A stretch of DNA of 64,000 bases from Candidatus Gastranaerophilales bacterium (GTDB lineage: Bacteria; Cyanobacteriota; Vampirovibrionia; Gastranaerophilales; Gastranaerophilaceae): NCBI GenBank assembly GCA_947625305.1, contig CANQNW010000005.1, positions 1 through 64,000 on the forward strand. Reading direction: 5' to 3'. Positions 18,976 to 26,648 of this stretch are shown piece after piece. Below the pieces are notes generated by a model that had not been told where the DNA came from, made no database searches, and saw nothing but the letters and a program-made list of their open reading frames with translations. The stretch's first letter is position 1. Each line of letters starts with the position of its first letter. The position numbers were made by a program, and so were the translations under genes.

Positions 18976-20304
18976 TTAATCAAATGGATCATAGCTTGTA
19001 TCCATATAAACTACTTCGTCTTCTTCTTTAGATTGGGCCATATAAGAATAATAATTAAGCCCAAAAATACTCATCATTAAGCTATCAGCATTATCAGGGC
19101 TTTTTCCGATTTCTTCTTTTAATTCTTCTTTCTTTTGGATTATTATTGTACCGTTAGCCCTATACTCTTTTTTTGTAAATTCTATTTCATCTCTTGTATC
19201 ATTTTGAGGTATTTCAAGCCATTCATTATCAATAAAATCTTTAAGTGTTAAATACCCGTCAGCTCTTTGGTTATAAGCATTTTTTCTAAAACTTTTACCA
19301 CTTCCGTGAAATGCCAAACATTTTGGTATGGCTTTTTTGACTGAAACATATATAGGATAGCCCATACCGTCTGCGTCTAAAATCAAAATATCAGGCTGCC
19401 AAAGAGAATATAAATTTATTATTTTTCCTTTGGTAATATCGGTGTCCGGTTCGTTCCATTCTTCGCGTTTAGTTGCTTTAAAATGTATGCTGCTTATGCT
19501 TTCTACCAAAGTTGCAACGCATTGATCGCCTCCGTTACCCGATAAGTCAACAGCCATACATTTAATTTTTTTGTACTTTTCGTTAGGAATATTTTCTAAA
19601 TGCGCAGATCTATCAAGTTTTGAAGAACTTACAAGATAGTCTTTTGCTTGGTCTAAAGGGTTTCCTTCCCATATATGTTCATAATCTATCGGGTTTATTT
19701 GTTTGCATTTTAAAGCTTTTTTCTTTAAATTATCAGGACAATGTTTATTGTCGTAGTAATTTATTTTTATTACTTTGCAATCAGGATCTTTGGAAAATTC
19801 AATATAAACAGCGTCTTTTCTGACGTGTCTGTTCATTGTAAAATAAACAATAGCGTTAGTTTTACGGATTGTCGGTACGATAATATCAAGAGTTGCTTTT
19901 GTTATTGCTTCCGCTTCATCTATCCATAGAATATCAACACCTTCAAGACCTTTTATATTTACGCGGCCTTGTTCTTTAAAGCCTCTGAATATTATTGTTG
20001 AATTGGTGCGGCGGTGCACAATTCTATTGTTGAAAACATCAAAATCAAGTTCATATTCGCCGATAATATCCACGAGTATTCTATAAACAGAATCTTCTAT
20101 GGTGTTTTGTGTTTCACGACCGCAACAAACTCTTACTTCTCTTTGTTCGCAGATCCATAAAATAAGTCTTGCTATACTTTGGGATTTTCCACCACCCCTG
20201 CCGCCGTGTATAAGCCAATAATCATAATTATTTATCTCATATATGCAAGGCAGCAATTTATCAGGAAAATCAAGTATTTTAGGTAATTCAATTTCAGGAG
20301 GCAT
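18976..20304 (-). CDS. terL: Terminase large subunit
   Basis: The protein has 442 residues. The ATPase half shows a Walker A motif GGRGGGKS (residues 34-41), then ILWIDEAE (Walker B, about 130). The C-terminal half has RNase H-like nuclease acidic motifs DLSGNGGD (about 255) and ILDADGMG (about 315), then a late acidic SPDNADSLMM motif that supplies the last metal ligand. It packages and cuts concatemeric DNA. It starts two bases after the small subunit stop region with an AGGAGG ribosome site. Confidence 0.93.
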   Translation of the reverse strand: MPPEIELPKILDFPDKLLPCIYEINNYDYWLIHGGRGGGKSQSIARLILWICEQREVRVCCGRETQNTIEDSVYRILVDIIGEYELDFDVFNNRIVHRRTNSTIIFRGFKEQGRVNIKGLEGVDILWIDEAEAITKATLDIIVPTIRKTNAIVYFTMNRHVRKDAVYIEFSKDPDCKVIKINYYDNKHCPDNLKKKALKCKQINPIDYEHIWEGNPLDQAKDYLVSSSKLDRSAHLENIPNEKYKKIKCMAVDLSGNGGDQCVATLVESISSIHFKATKREEWNEPDTDITKGKIINLYSLWQPDILILDADGMGYPIYVSVKKAIPKCLAFHGSGKSFRKNAYNQRADGYLTLKDFIDNEWLEIPQNDTRDEIEFTKKEYRANGTIIIQKKEELKEEIGKSPDNADSLMMSIFGLNYYSYMAQSKEEDEVVYMDTSYDPFD

Positions 20305-20305
20305 T

Positions 20306-20794
20306 TTATTCCTCCTTTGGTGTTGGCTTTTTCCCTACTCTTAAATTAAGTGTCTGACCGCCAATTTTTATATTACCCATACAATTTATGTTAATTTCTT
20401 GCTTTGTTTCAGGTTCATATAAACCGCTCATTTTGCCTTTTAATTCTTCAGCTTTCATATAGGCAATAAGATCCGGCTTTGGTATTGTTATCACTTCGCC
20501 GTCTTTAGTTACTTTTATAAACTGATTATCTAAAGCCATTTGCTGAACATCTTCAAGCTTTTTAAAACTCATTGAACGAGAATAGTAAAATTGTTCTTCT
20601 GCTTCTTTTCTTAATTCAGCGATATAATTTTTTATTTCAGGTTTTTTCAAGTTTTCACAAGCAATAGAATAAGCTGTATCTTTTGAATATCCTGCATTTA
20701 AGGCAGCTTGTGTTCCGTTGCATAAAAGATAATATTCGCGGCAAAATTTTTCTTGTTTAGGTGTCAATTTCTTTTTTTGTTTTTGCTTTGTCAT
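20306..20794 (-). CDS. terS: Terminase small subunit
   Basis: The protein has 162 residues. The N-terminal LTPKQEKFCREYYLLCNGTQAA-type helix-turn-helix (about residues 10-50) is the Terminase_2 signature for binding the packaging site. A coiled segment follows (RKEAEEQFYYSRSMSFKKLEDV). The C-terminus is basic. It is directly upstream of the large subunit and overlaps the upstream membrane-protein gene by 38 bases. Confidence 0.88.
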   Translation of the reverse strand: MTKQKQKKKLTPKQEKFCREYYLLCNGTQAALNAGYSKDTAYSIACENLKKPEIKNYIAELRKEAEEQFYYSRSMSFKKLEDVQQMALDNQFIKVTKDGEVITIPKPDLIAYMKAEELKGKMSGLYEPETKQEININCMGNIKIGGQTLNLRVGKKPTPKEE

Positions 20795-20996
20795 TTTTAT
20801 CCTTTTTAAAAACTTGCTTATGACATTTTTTTAAATAATCAACTAATATTTTTTGTTGTTCCGAAGGGGTTTTAGTGATCTGTTTTACATAGTATGAATA
20901 ATTAACTATTACATTTTTTTCAAAAAATATTGTAATTAAGCCGTCTAAAAACATTATCAGCATTAATATTGAAAATCTTATAAATGATTTAAACAT
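20757..20996 (-). CDS. Small membrane protein upstream of terminase
   Basis: The protein has 79 residues. Residues 6-25 form one hydrophobic segment (IRFSILMLIMFLDGLITIFF); the rest is Lys-rich. Topology and position before the terminase are compatible with a holin or a Rz-like protein, but nothing specific proves this. It is the first gene of the late minus-strand operon. The ribosome site is weak. Its end overlaps the small terminase gene. Confidence 0.45.
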   Translation of the reverse strand: MFKSFIRFSILMLIMFLDGLITIFFEKNVIVNYSYYVKQITKTPSEQQKILVDYLKKCHKQVFKKDKNDKAKTKKEIDT

Positions 20997-21014
20997 TCTT
21001 GGTCTGCTCTTTCA

Positions 21015-21038
21015 TAAAAAAAAGTGCTATAAAGCACT
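21015..21038 (-). terminator. Rho-independent terminator before the late operon
   Basis: A 6-bp stem (AGTGCT/AGCACT, four-base loop) is followed on the minus strand by a run of eight T. It lies 43 bases beyond the stop of the 21,081 gene. The late genes from 20,996 must therefore have their own promoter nearby or need antitermination. Confidence 0.65.
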
Positions 21039-21080
21039 AATTAACTTCCATTCGTTTTGTAATTGATGAATAATTGAATA

Positions 21081-21491
21081 CTAGAGTTTAATTTTATCTT
21101 TTTTATAAAATCTTTCGTTTAATTTTGCGTTTATTTCTATGCGCGACATTTTCAAAAATTCTTCTTGTGTTGCGATTTTTGCGCCGTTGCCGTTATAGAT
21201 TGTTCCATATACATTGTTAAAGCTGTATTCTTTTGTGCGTGTTCCGGTAAATGTTTTATATTCAAATTGTAAAAATTTTAGTCCGTGTTTTTCAAGCAAT
21301 CTATCTGCGGCTTTTCCGATTCTTCGCAGGCTTGTAATATATTCGCCTGCCGGCGTTTTATGTCGTACCTCTGCTATTGCTTGACCGCAGCCGTAATGTT
21401 CATCTACATATACCAAAAAAGAATTTGAACCTATATTGTAAATTCTTCCTGTTTGTTCGATATTTCCGCACTCAATTTTTGCAATATTCAT
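21081..21491 (-). CDS. Phage hypothetical protein
   Basis: The protein has about 136 residues and I do not recognise it. It appears to be a soluble alpha/beta protein with a central RHKTPAGEYITSLRRIGKAADR segment. The ATG at 21491 follows GGAGG by ten bases; a GTG at 21494 has seven-base spacing and could be the real start. It is the only minus-strand gene between the terminator at 21,015 and the early promoter region, so it may be expressed apart from the late genes. Confidence 0.55.
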   Translation of the reverse strand: MNIAKIECGNIEQTGRIYNIGSNSFLVYVDEHYGCGQAIAEVRHKTPAGEYITSLRRIGKAADRLLEKHGLKFLQFEYKTFTGTRTKEYSFNNVYGTIYNGNGAKIATQEEFLKMSRIEINAKLNERFYKKDKIKL

Positions 21492-21758
21492 CACGACAAA
21501 ACCTCCGCTAATTGCCTTAATAGCTCAACCTTGCCACAACTGTTAGCTTTATAACGGTTTTTGCTCTTGCTGCAACGGCTAAAATATTTGTAGCAAGATA
21601 AAAAATAAAAGTCTGCTCAATTCATTCACTTAAAATAAAATAAATTGCTTTCCCTTGTATTTATTAGGTTTTTAAACACACTTATATTTTTAATTCATGA
21701 AGTTTTGTAAAGTTGAATTTTTCAAGCGCAGCATGGATTTTAATAATATTCATAATAT

Positions 21759-21804
21759 TTTTAGATATTTTGGTATTGCAAAAATATCTAAAATAGTTTA
21801 TAAT
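21759..21804 (+). promoter_or_regulatory. Early promoter with a perfect 13-bp inverted repeat
   Basis: The 347-bp gap 21,495-21,841 holds this site and nothing else I can name. The arms TTTTAGATATTTT (21759-21771) and AAAATATCTAAAA (21781-21793) are perfect, separated by nine bases. A TTGCAA (21776-21781), 17 bases, then TATAAT (21799-21804) forms a good sigma-70 promoter for the gene at 21,842. The palindrome covers the -35 box, so it is probably an operator. Without a U-run it is not a terminator. Confidence 0.6.
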
Positions 21805-21841
21805 AATAATGTAAGGACAAGTTAATAAGAAAGGCGGTAAA

Positions 21842-22213
21842 ATGAAAGAATTAACAAACGAAATCAGGGAAAAATGCAACTGTGCAAATTGTAAACACAG
21901 GGAAAACTGCGTACATCACGACAGTTTTAGGCGATACCCTTTTGAATTTGGGGGTGTTGGTGCTTGTAAAAAACTTTACGAGAAAAAATATGTAGTAGTA
22001 ACAACAACAGCAGATGAAAGAATACCTAACAGATGTATTGCTGATATTTATGATGAAGAAGTTTTAAGAAACTCTGACTACAAGAATATTCTTCCTAAAG
22101 AATTACACCAAACAACAACTCAAGTTGAAAAAGTTTTGGGGATAAATTGTACTGCGTTAGCAGATAACGATGAATATATCGAATGGGTTACAACTATTAC
22201 AAGAATAGCATAA
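21842..22213 (+). CDS. Early phage protein with N-terminal Cys cluster
   Basis: The protein has 123 residues of unknown function. The N-terminus carries CNCANCKHRENC, a likely zinc-binding knuckle, followed later by a lone Cys (ACKKLY). It is the first gene after the operator promoter, with a GGCGG ribosome site nine bases upstream. Early position and zinc-like motif suggest a small regulatory or host-takeover protein, but this is inference. Confidence 0.6.
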   Translation: MKELTNEIREKCNCANCKHRENCVHHDSFRRYPFEFGGVGACKKLYEKKYVVVTTTADERIPNRCIADIYDEEVLRNSDYKNILPKELHQTTTQVEKVLGINCTALADNDEYIEWVTTITRIA

Positions 22214-22231
22214 AAGAAAGGCGGTAAACAA

Positions 22232-23020
22232 ATGGCAAACAATTATCAAGAAAGAAAACAAGCAAGAATTAACCGGTACAGAGAACTTGCAGAAAAAAAT
22301 CACGCTGCGGCTTCAGCGAAACATCAAGAAAGCCGCGATATGATGTCTGTAATTCCTATGGGGCAGCCTATTTTAATAGGACACCATAGCGAAGCAAGAG
22401 ACAGACGCTATCGCGAAAGAGCATTTAATAAAATCGGTCAAGCTGTTGAGCTTGAAAATAAAGCAAATTATTACGAACAAAAAGCCATAGCAGCAGAAAA
22501 CAATACAGCAATTAGTTCTGATGATCCTGAAGCAATTAAGCTTTTAAAAGAAAAACTTGAAAAACTTGAAAAACTTCAAGAGATTATGAAAGCCGCTAAC
22601 AAAATTATAAGAAATAAAAAGTTTACTGATGAAGAAAAAGTTCAAGAAATGGTTAAAATCGGATTATCAGAAGAAGGCGCACTAAAAGCTTTAAAACCTG
22701 ATTTTTGCGGTCGTGTTGGTTTTGCTTCTTACTCTCTACAAAACAACAATGCAAATATTAAAAGAATTAAGGACAGAATAATTAAAAAAGAGGATTACAG
22801 AAAAGAAGCTGATCGGGTTATCCTTACAGAACCAAAAGAAATTTCTGAAGATGTTTACTATGAAATGTTAGAAATCCTACCGCCATTATGTTACACCGGC
22901 AACGGATTTTTAATGAGCGAATTTCAAACTGGAAGCTATACGGATCAATTCTTCAGACGCGACGGCAAATTTTATATGGCAGTAGTTGATTATAGAAGAA
23001 AAGAAACTTGGCATAAATAG
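22232..23020 (+). CDS. DUF3560-like early phage protein
   Basis: The protein has 262 residues. Residues 1-90 fit the DUF3560 pattern: a helical start rich in Arg/Ala/Lys, then an S-x-x-P-M-G-Q-P-I-L-I-G-H-H-S core and a long helix. This domain is common in plasmid and phage accessory proteins; its biochemical role is not known to me. A long coiled coil (about 100-140) follows, then a C-terminal globular part ending in DGKFYMAVVDYRR. It sits 18 bases after the previous gene and shares the same GGCGG-type ribosome site. Confidence 0.65.
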   Translation: MANNYQERKQARINRYRELAEKNHAAASAKHQESRDMMSVIPMGQPILIGHHSEARDRRYRERAFNKIGQAVELENKANYYEQKAIAAENNTAISSDDPEAIKLLKEKLEKLEKLQEIMKAANKIIRNKKFTDEEKVQEMVKIGLSEEGALKALKPDFCGRVGFASYSLQNNNANIKRIKDRIIKKEDYRKEADRVILTEPKEISEDVYYEMLEILPPLCYTGNGFLMSEFQTGSYTDQFFRRDGKFYMAVVDYRRKETWHK

Positions 23021-23029
23021 GAGGCAAGA

Positions 23030-23176
23030 ATGTTAAATAGTGAACCTGATAAATTTTCAAATGAACGATTAGAACAATTTATAGAAGATAACCGCGCGAC
23101 ATGTGAAAGTTATGCAGCAGACTTCTTCGCCGGTGATATATACCAAGCAGCAGAATATTTACTTAATCAAATATAA
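23030..23176 (+). CDS. Small early phage protein (48 residues)
   Basis: ATG at 23030 is preceded by ATAGGAGGCAAGA, a strong ribosome site, and the frame encodes 48 acidic residues ending in an amphipathic helix (QAAEYLLNQI). No family is recognised. Tight spacing to neighbours and the ribosome site are the main support. Confidence 0.5.
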   Translation: MLNSEPDKFSNERLEQFIEDNRATCESYAADFFAGDIYQAAEYLLNQI

Positions 23177-23186
23177 GGAGGCATAT

Positions 23187-23369
23187 ATGAAAACAAATTT
23201 AAGTGGCGTAATTGTAAGTGTAAGAGCAGACGGCGAATTTGTCCCATATTGCTATTATGCAAGAATTAGCGAATTTATATTTTATTTACAAAAAAATGGA
23301 AAAATAAACATTAAAGACGATTACGACTATTCAGACTTTTTAAAATTTTTAGCACAGATAGAGGAGTAA
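23187..23369 (+). CDS. Small early phage protein (60 residues)
   Basis: I choose ATG 23187 because ATAAGGAGG lies seven bases upstream; the frame is open further back but has no ribosome site. The product is acidic with many Tyr and Phe (YCYYARISEFIFYL). Function unknown. It is part of the same early transcript. Confidence 0.5.
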   Translation: MKTNLSGVIVSVRADGEFVPYCYYARISEFIFYLQKNGKINIKDDYDYSDFLKFLAQIEE

Positions 23370-23451
23370 TAAAAAATGAAAACAATAAGACGCATAAAAA
23401 ACCAGTCCAATAAAATGAATAAATTTTGTGATAAAATAAAGGAGGTCAATT

Positions 23452-23703
23452 ATGACAACACTTGAAGAATTAAAAAAAGAGCGCGACCGCTTTGCGCGAA
23501 TTGTAGAAATAAAAAAGCGGCATTTAAAACAATGCAAAAAAGTTCTTATCTTTTATGCAAAACAAGTTAAAAAAATTGAAGCAAAAATAAGGAAACTACA
23601 ATGTCGGAAGAATACAAAGGCAGAGGCGGCAGACGCGAAGGCGCAGGAAAGCCAAAAGGATATAGAAAAGAACTCCCTGTTAAAGCAAGAAAAATCAGTA
23701 TGA
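23452..23703 (+). CDS. Coiled-coil early phage protein
   Basis: The protein has 83 residues. It is predicted as one Lys/Glu-rich coiled coil from the first residue to about 52, then an Ala/Lys-rich tail. AAAGGAGGTCAATT before the ATG is an excellent ribosome site. Its last 103 bases overlap the next gene in another frame. No function known. A 29-residue frame at 23376-23465 overlaps its start and is too weak to call. Confidence 0.5.
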   Translation: MTTLEELKKERDRFARIVEIKKRHLKQCKKVLIFYAKQVKKIEAKIRKLQCRKNTKAEAADAKAQESQKDIEKNSLLKQEKSV

Positions 23704-23786
23704 CAGATCCTGAATATGAAAATTATTTAAAAAAAGGCGGTGCTAAATGGTTACGCCCAATTTTAAGAGGTGAAACAAATGTCTAA
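23601..23786 (+). CDS. Phage GRREGAG-type small basic protein
   Basis: The protein has 61 residues. It begins MSEEYKGRGGRREGAGKPKG, a motif frequent in small phage proteins that may bind nucleic acid. A KARKISMTDPEYENYLKKGGAKWLR-like region follows. AAGGAAAC lies ahead of the ATG. It overlaps the previous gene by 103 bases, and both frames look coding, which is rare. Role unknown. Confidence 0.55.
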   Translation: MSEEYKGRGGRREGAGKPKGYRKELPVKARKISMTDPEYENYLKKGGAKWLRPILRGETNV

Positions 23787-24234
23787 CAAATTAATTATTC
23801 CACTTATGGTATCAATATTATTAAATTGCGCTTTAGGATATTATTTGCATATTACTAAAACAGATCTAAAAAATTCAGAAAATACCAGCCAGCATTATTA
23901 CAATGAACTAAACAAACAAAAACAGCAGCTTAAAGCTGACGCTATCCCTGAAGGTTTTGAAATCGAATATATCCCGAATAAAAAAGCGGTACATACAAAA
24001 TTCCCTTATATACCTATGCAGCCGCGCACATCTGAAGCTTACATACCAATTCAGGGTAATTGGGCTTCTACGCAGCCAGCTTATTATACGAACGAAAGAA
24101 CACTATCACCATATCAAAATAATTATGATCCAAATTTATATAGAGCCTCAAAAGCATTAGAAAATATAAATACAGACATAATGCTTGATTCTATGTTTGA
24201 AGGGCCTTATATGGTTTATCCATACCCGTATTAA
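23779..24234 (+). CDS. Membrane-anchored phage protein with a PEGFE motif
   Basis: From ATG 23779 the protein has 151 residues. I prefer this start over an upstream GTG because AGAGGTG lies eight bases before it. Residues 4-24 are one transmembrane helix. A coiled segment and then IPEGFEIEYIPN follow. The C-terminal half is rich in Tyr, Pro and Asn. The PEGFE word is shared with the giant virion protein and the gp13-like protein. A spanin-like or superinfection role is possible but unproven. The last four bases overlap the convergent repressor gene. Confidence 0.5.
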   Translation: MSNKLIIPLMVSILLNCALGYYLHITKTDLKNSENTSQHYYNELNKQKQQLKADAIPEGFEIEYIPNKKAVHTKFPYIPMQPRTSEAYIPIQGNWASTQPAYYTNERTLSPYQNNYDPNLYRASKALENINTDIMLDSMFEGPYMVYPYPY

Positions 24235-24848
24235 ATAAATACTCTGCCAGCCCAGCGCACTTCCCCAATTACAGCAAAATCGGTTTCGTTCTCTTTCGTG
24301 AAATCAATTATTATTGGTTCGTAGTCCTTGTTATCACTTATTATTTTTAATTGTGTTGCAGATATTTTTTGAAGTCTTTTAGCATATAATTGTCCGTCTT
24401 TTCTTATGCAATATATTTTGCCGTCATATATTTCTAATTTTGACATATCGACAAGAAGACTATCGCCGCTTAATATAGTCGGCTGCATTGAATTACCGCG
24501 CGCAAAAATCATTTTTGTTTGCGTTTCAGATATTCCCAAATCGTGAGCAAGCTGTCGGCTTAACATATATATTGCTGTTTGATTTTCGTTATAGATAGTT
24601 ACTCCAAACCCCATAGAAGCTTCAACATTACCGAGAACAGGAATAGACACACAATTTTCATTTTGAAAAATTTTTACACCAAAATGCGTTTCAATTTTTT
24701 TGACATCTTCTTCTGATAATTCAATGTCATTATCTTTTTTGTAATTTATATTAGAGCGACTAACGCCAAGCGCACGACCTAATTCTGCCTGATTCACATT
24801 ACCATAAGTTAAGTTTTGTAAAATGTCATAAACTTTGCTAAATCTCAT
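24231..24848 (-). CDS. CI/LexA-type repressor with S24 peptidase domain
   Basis: The protein has 205 residues. An N-terminal helix-turn-helix (NQAELGRALGVSRSNINY, about residues 18-35) is followed by an S24 protease domain: FARGNSMQPTILSGD supplies the catalytic Ser, and LYAKRLQKI the Lys. Such repressors hold the lysogenic state and cleave themselves when RecA is activated by DNA damage. AAAGGAGTAT precedes the ATG. It faces the ribbon-helix-helix gene across a 119-bp control region, the usual switch arrangement. It is the best evidence that this phage is temperate. Confidence 0.9.
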   Translation of the reverse strand: MRFSKVYDILQNLTYGNVNQAELGRALGVSRSNINYKKDNDIELSEEDVKKIETHFGVKIFQNENCVSIPVLGNVEASMGFGVTIYNENQTAIYMLSRQLAHDLGISETQTKMIFARGNSMQPTILSGDSLLVDMSKLEIYDGKIYCIRKDGQLYAKRLQKISATQLKIISDNKDYEPIIIDFTKENETDFAVIGEVRWAGRVFI

Positions 24849-24967
24849 ATTTTATACTCCTTTTGGTGTATATTTTATTAATATGTTCTAACTTTCTTGA
24901 CAAATGTTTTAATTTTTAGTACACTTATCTTGTAATTGATTGAATGAATATTTTTTGAGGATACTAA
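24849..24967. promoter_or_regulatory. Divergent lysogeny-control promoters
   Basis: On the plus strand TTGACA (24897-24902), 17 bases, TACACT (24920-24925) forms a strong promoter for the ribbon-helix-helix gene and probably the early operon. On the minus strand TTGTCA, overlapping the same bases, and an AT-rich -10 near 24,880 serve the repressor. The two -35 boxes overlap, so the promoters should exclude each other. I could not define clear repressor half-sites. Confidence 0.6.
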
Positions 24968-25141
24968 ATGAATTATAACAATAATCAAAAAGTCCACAAA
25001 ACCAATATAACCGGTTATTTATCTATTAAAATAATCGACGAATTGGAAGCTTTAGCAAAAGATGAAGGAGTTTCTCGAAATAATTTATTTGAGGAAGCTA
25101 TCTTAGATCTTTTGAGAAAAAGAGGTAGGCTTGTAGCTTAA
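24968..25141 (+). CDS. Ribbon-helix-helix DNA-binding protein (Arc/CopG type)
   Basis: The protein has 57 residues. A strand-forming start (TGYLSIKIIDELEALAKDEG) is followed by SRNNLFEEAILDLLRKRG, the common ribbon-helix-helix pattern. Such dimers bind tandem or inverted DNA repeats in the major groove. It is transcribed from the strong promoter opposite the repressor, the position of Cro in lambda-like switches. Four 11-bp tandem repeats lie 330 bases downstream and would be natural binding sites (inference). Confidence 0.7.
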   Translation: MNYNNNQKVHKTNITGYLSIKIIDELEALAKDEGVSRNNLFEEAILDLLRKRGRLVA

Positions 25142-25317
25142 ATCTTTTCCTAATAAAAATTTAACAAAAAATAAACCCAAAATCAATATTTTGAGGCTTA
25201 GATTTTTGCGCCCTTTTTAAGGGAAATTGAACATTGACAATTTCATAGCATAAGACGACTGAAGCTGAAGTACCACAAGGGGAACGGGCTATAATCAGCG
25301 CGGCAAAAAACAAAGTC

Positions 25318-25370
25318 TAAATTCTTTGACAGCTCATAAGTTAGCGCTTGTGAGCTGAACTAAGAATTTA
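25318..25370 (+). other. Long hairpin in the untranslated leader of the early operon
   Basis: Within the 451-bp non-coding stretch 25,142-25,592. The arms CAGCTCATAAG (25330-25340) and CTTGTGAGCTG (25347-25357) pair with one wobble, and outer arms TAAATTCTT/AAGAATTTA extend the stem after a small bulge. There is no U-run, so it is not a simple terminator. The 80 bases before it are richer in G and C than their surroundings. It could be a structured leader RNA or a recombination site; I cannot tell which. Confidence 0.45.
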
Positions 25371-25472
25371 AACAAATTGTTACAAAAATTAAAACATTTA
25401 TGTAATTGTGCAAATTCAATGTTCTAAATATTCCAAAGGTAAAAAAACAAATTTTTGCACTTAAAAATGTCC

Positions 25473-25516
25473 TTGAATTGCATTTGAATTGCATTTGAAT
25501 TGCATTTGAATTGCAC
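25473..25516 (+). repeat. Four tandem 11-bp repeats (iteron-like)
   Basis: The unit TTGAATTGCAT occurs four times head to tail; only the last base of the fourth copy differs. The 11-bp period puts each unit on the same face of the helix. Just after, the 13-mer TATATAAGAAATG occurs twice (25531-25543 and 25556-25568). This looks like an operator array or origin iterons upstream of the recombination/replication operon. Confidence 0.7.
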
Positions 25517-25592
25517 TTTGAAACGCACACTATATAAGAAATGGATTAAGAAAAGTATATAAGAAATGTAAAAAAAGAAAAGAGGTGTTTTT

Positions 25593-25958
25593 ATGGTAAT
25601 CAAAATTTTCAAAAACTTTTTAAAAGAGAGACAAAGAAAAAAAATGTTAATTAAGTCTTCTATCGAGAGAAAGAAAATGAATTTTGTTTTCAGATTCCTT
25701 CTTACAAATTATGAAAAACAAACAGAAGGGCAAGTTGACATACCGGCGTTTGAATATGCACTTGCCGATATAAGAAAAATAAGAAGGTTAAATAAGATTA
25801 ATGAAGCGTATGACTACGCTAAAAAAGTTTTAGAAGAAGAATTTAAAAAAAAAGATAATACTGATATAGATCTTCAACTTAAAGAAGAAATACAATATGA
25901 CGCAGATTGGGCAGAGTTACAAGCTGAACGCGACGAGGCTATATTATGGGGCGTGTAG
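25593..25958 (+). CDS. Phage hypothetical protein, first gene of the recombination operon
   Basis: The protein has 121 residues, unrecognised. A basic N-terminus (FLKERQRKK) is followed by helical Lys/Glu-rich sequence and an acidic end. AGAGGTG precedes the ATG. Its last 13 bases overlap the exonuclease gene. Possibly an exonuclease partner or inhibitor by position only. Confidence 0.55.
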   Translation: MVIKIFKNFLKERQRKKMLIKSSIERKKMNFVFRFLLTNYEKQTEGQVDIPAFEYALADIRKIRRLNKINEAYDYAKKVLEEEFKKKDNTDIDLQLKEEIQYDADWAELQAERDEAILWGV

Positions 25959-26617
25959 AGTGGCTGAACGAACGCCTGAAAGGTATTGGCGGTTCTGACG
26001 CGGCAGCAGTTATAGGACAAAATCCATATATGACTAATGTTCAATTATGGGAAATAAAAACGGGCAGAAAACAGCAAGAAGATGTTTCTGAAAAAGAAGC
26101 CGTAAAATTCGGAACTTTAGCAGAAGACCCCATAAGAGTTTTATTTTCTCTTGATTTTCCCGAATATGAAGTTACGCACGAAAATTTTAAAACTTATCAA
26201 AACAAAGAACATTATTTTATAAGAGGTAGTTTTGACGGTGAATTGTTACACAAACAAACAAAAGAAACAGGACTTGTAGAATTTAAAACAGGCACAATAA
26301 GACGGCTGCAAGATTGGGAAAAATGGGGCGGCAAAGATTTTCAAGAAAATAAAATACCGCAAAATTATTACATACAAATTCTTCATTATTTTTTAGTCAG
26401 AGAAGATTTTAAATATGCAATATTAAAAGCTAGGCTAAAAGAATTAATATACAACGACAATGAGGAATTTATAAGCCCTAAAATTCATATAAGACATTAT
26501 AAAATCAACAGGCAAGATTGTATTGATGATCTTGCTTTTTTATATGAAAAAGAAGAAGAATTTTGGCGCTATGTCGAGCGCGACGAAAGACCACCACTCA
26601 TAATTCAGGGGGTGTAA
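25946..26617 (+). CDS. YqaJ-like viral recombinase / lambda-type exonuclease
   Basis: The protein has 223 residues. GIGGSDAAAVIGQNPY (residues 13-28) is the N-terminal signature of the YqaJ family. Later acidic/Lys residues fit the PD-(D/E)XK core: GSFDGEL supplies the Asp and LVEFKTG the E-x-K, with an ENKIPQNYYIQILHY helix (the conserved Gln). The enzyme chews 5' ends to leave single strands for RecT. The companion RecT gene lies two genes on. Confidence 0.87.
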   Translation: MGRVEWLNERLKGIGGSDAAAVIGQNPYMTNVQLWEIKTGRKQQEDVSEKEAVKFGTLAEDPIRVLFSLDFPEYEVTHENFKTYQNKEHYFIRGSFDGELLHKQTKETGLVEFKTGTIRRLQDWEKWGGKDFQENKIPQNYYIQILHYFLVREDFKYAILKARLKELIYNDNEEFISPKIHIRHYKINRQDCIDDLAFLYEKEEEFWRYVERDERPPLIIQGV

Positions 26618-26648
26618 ATTTTGGATAAACAAAGGAGGATAAAAAATA

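Noticed and set aside
23376-23465. A 29-residue gene before the coiled-coil protein
   Set aside because: It contains the ribosome site of the next gene and shows no conserved feature.
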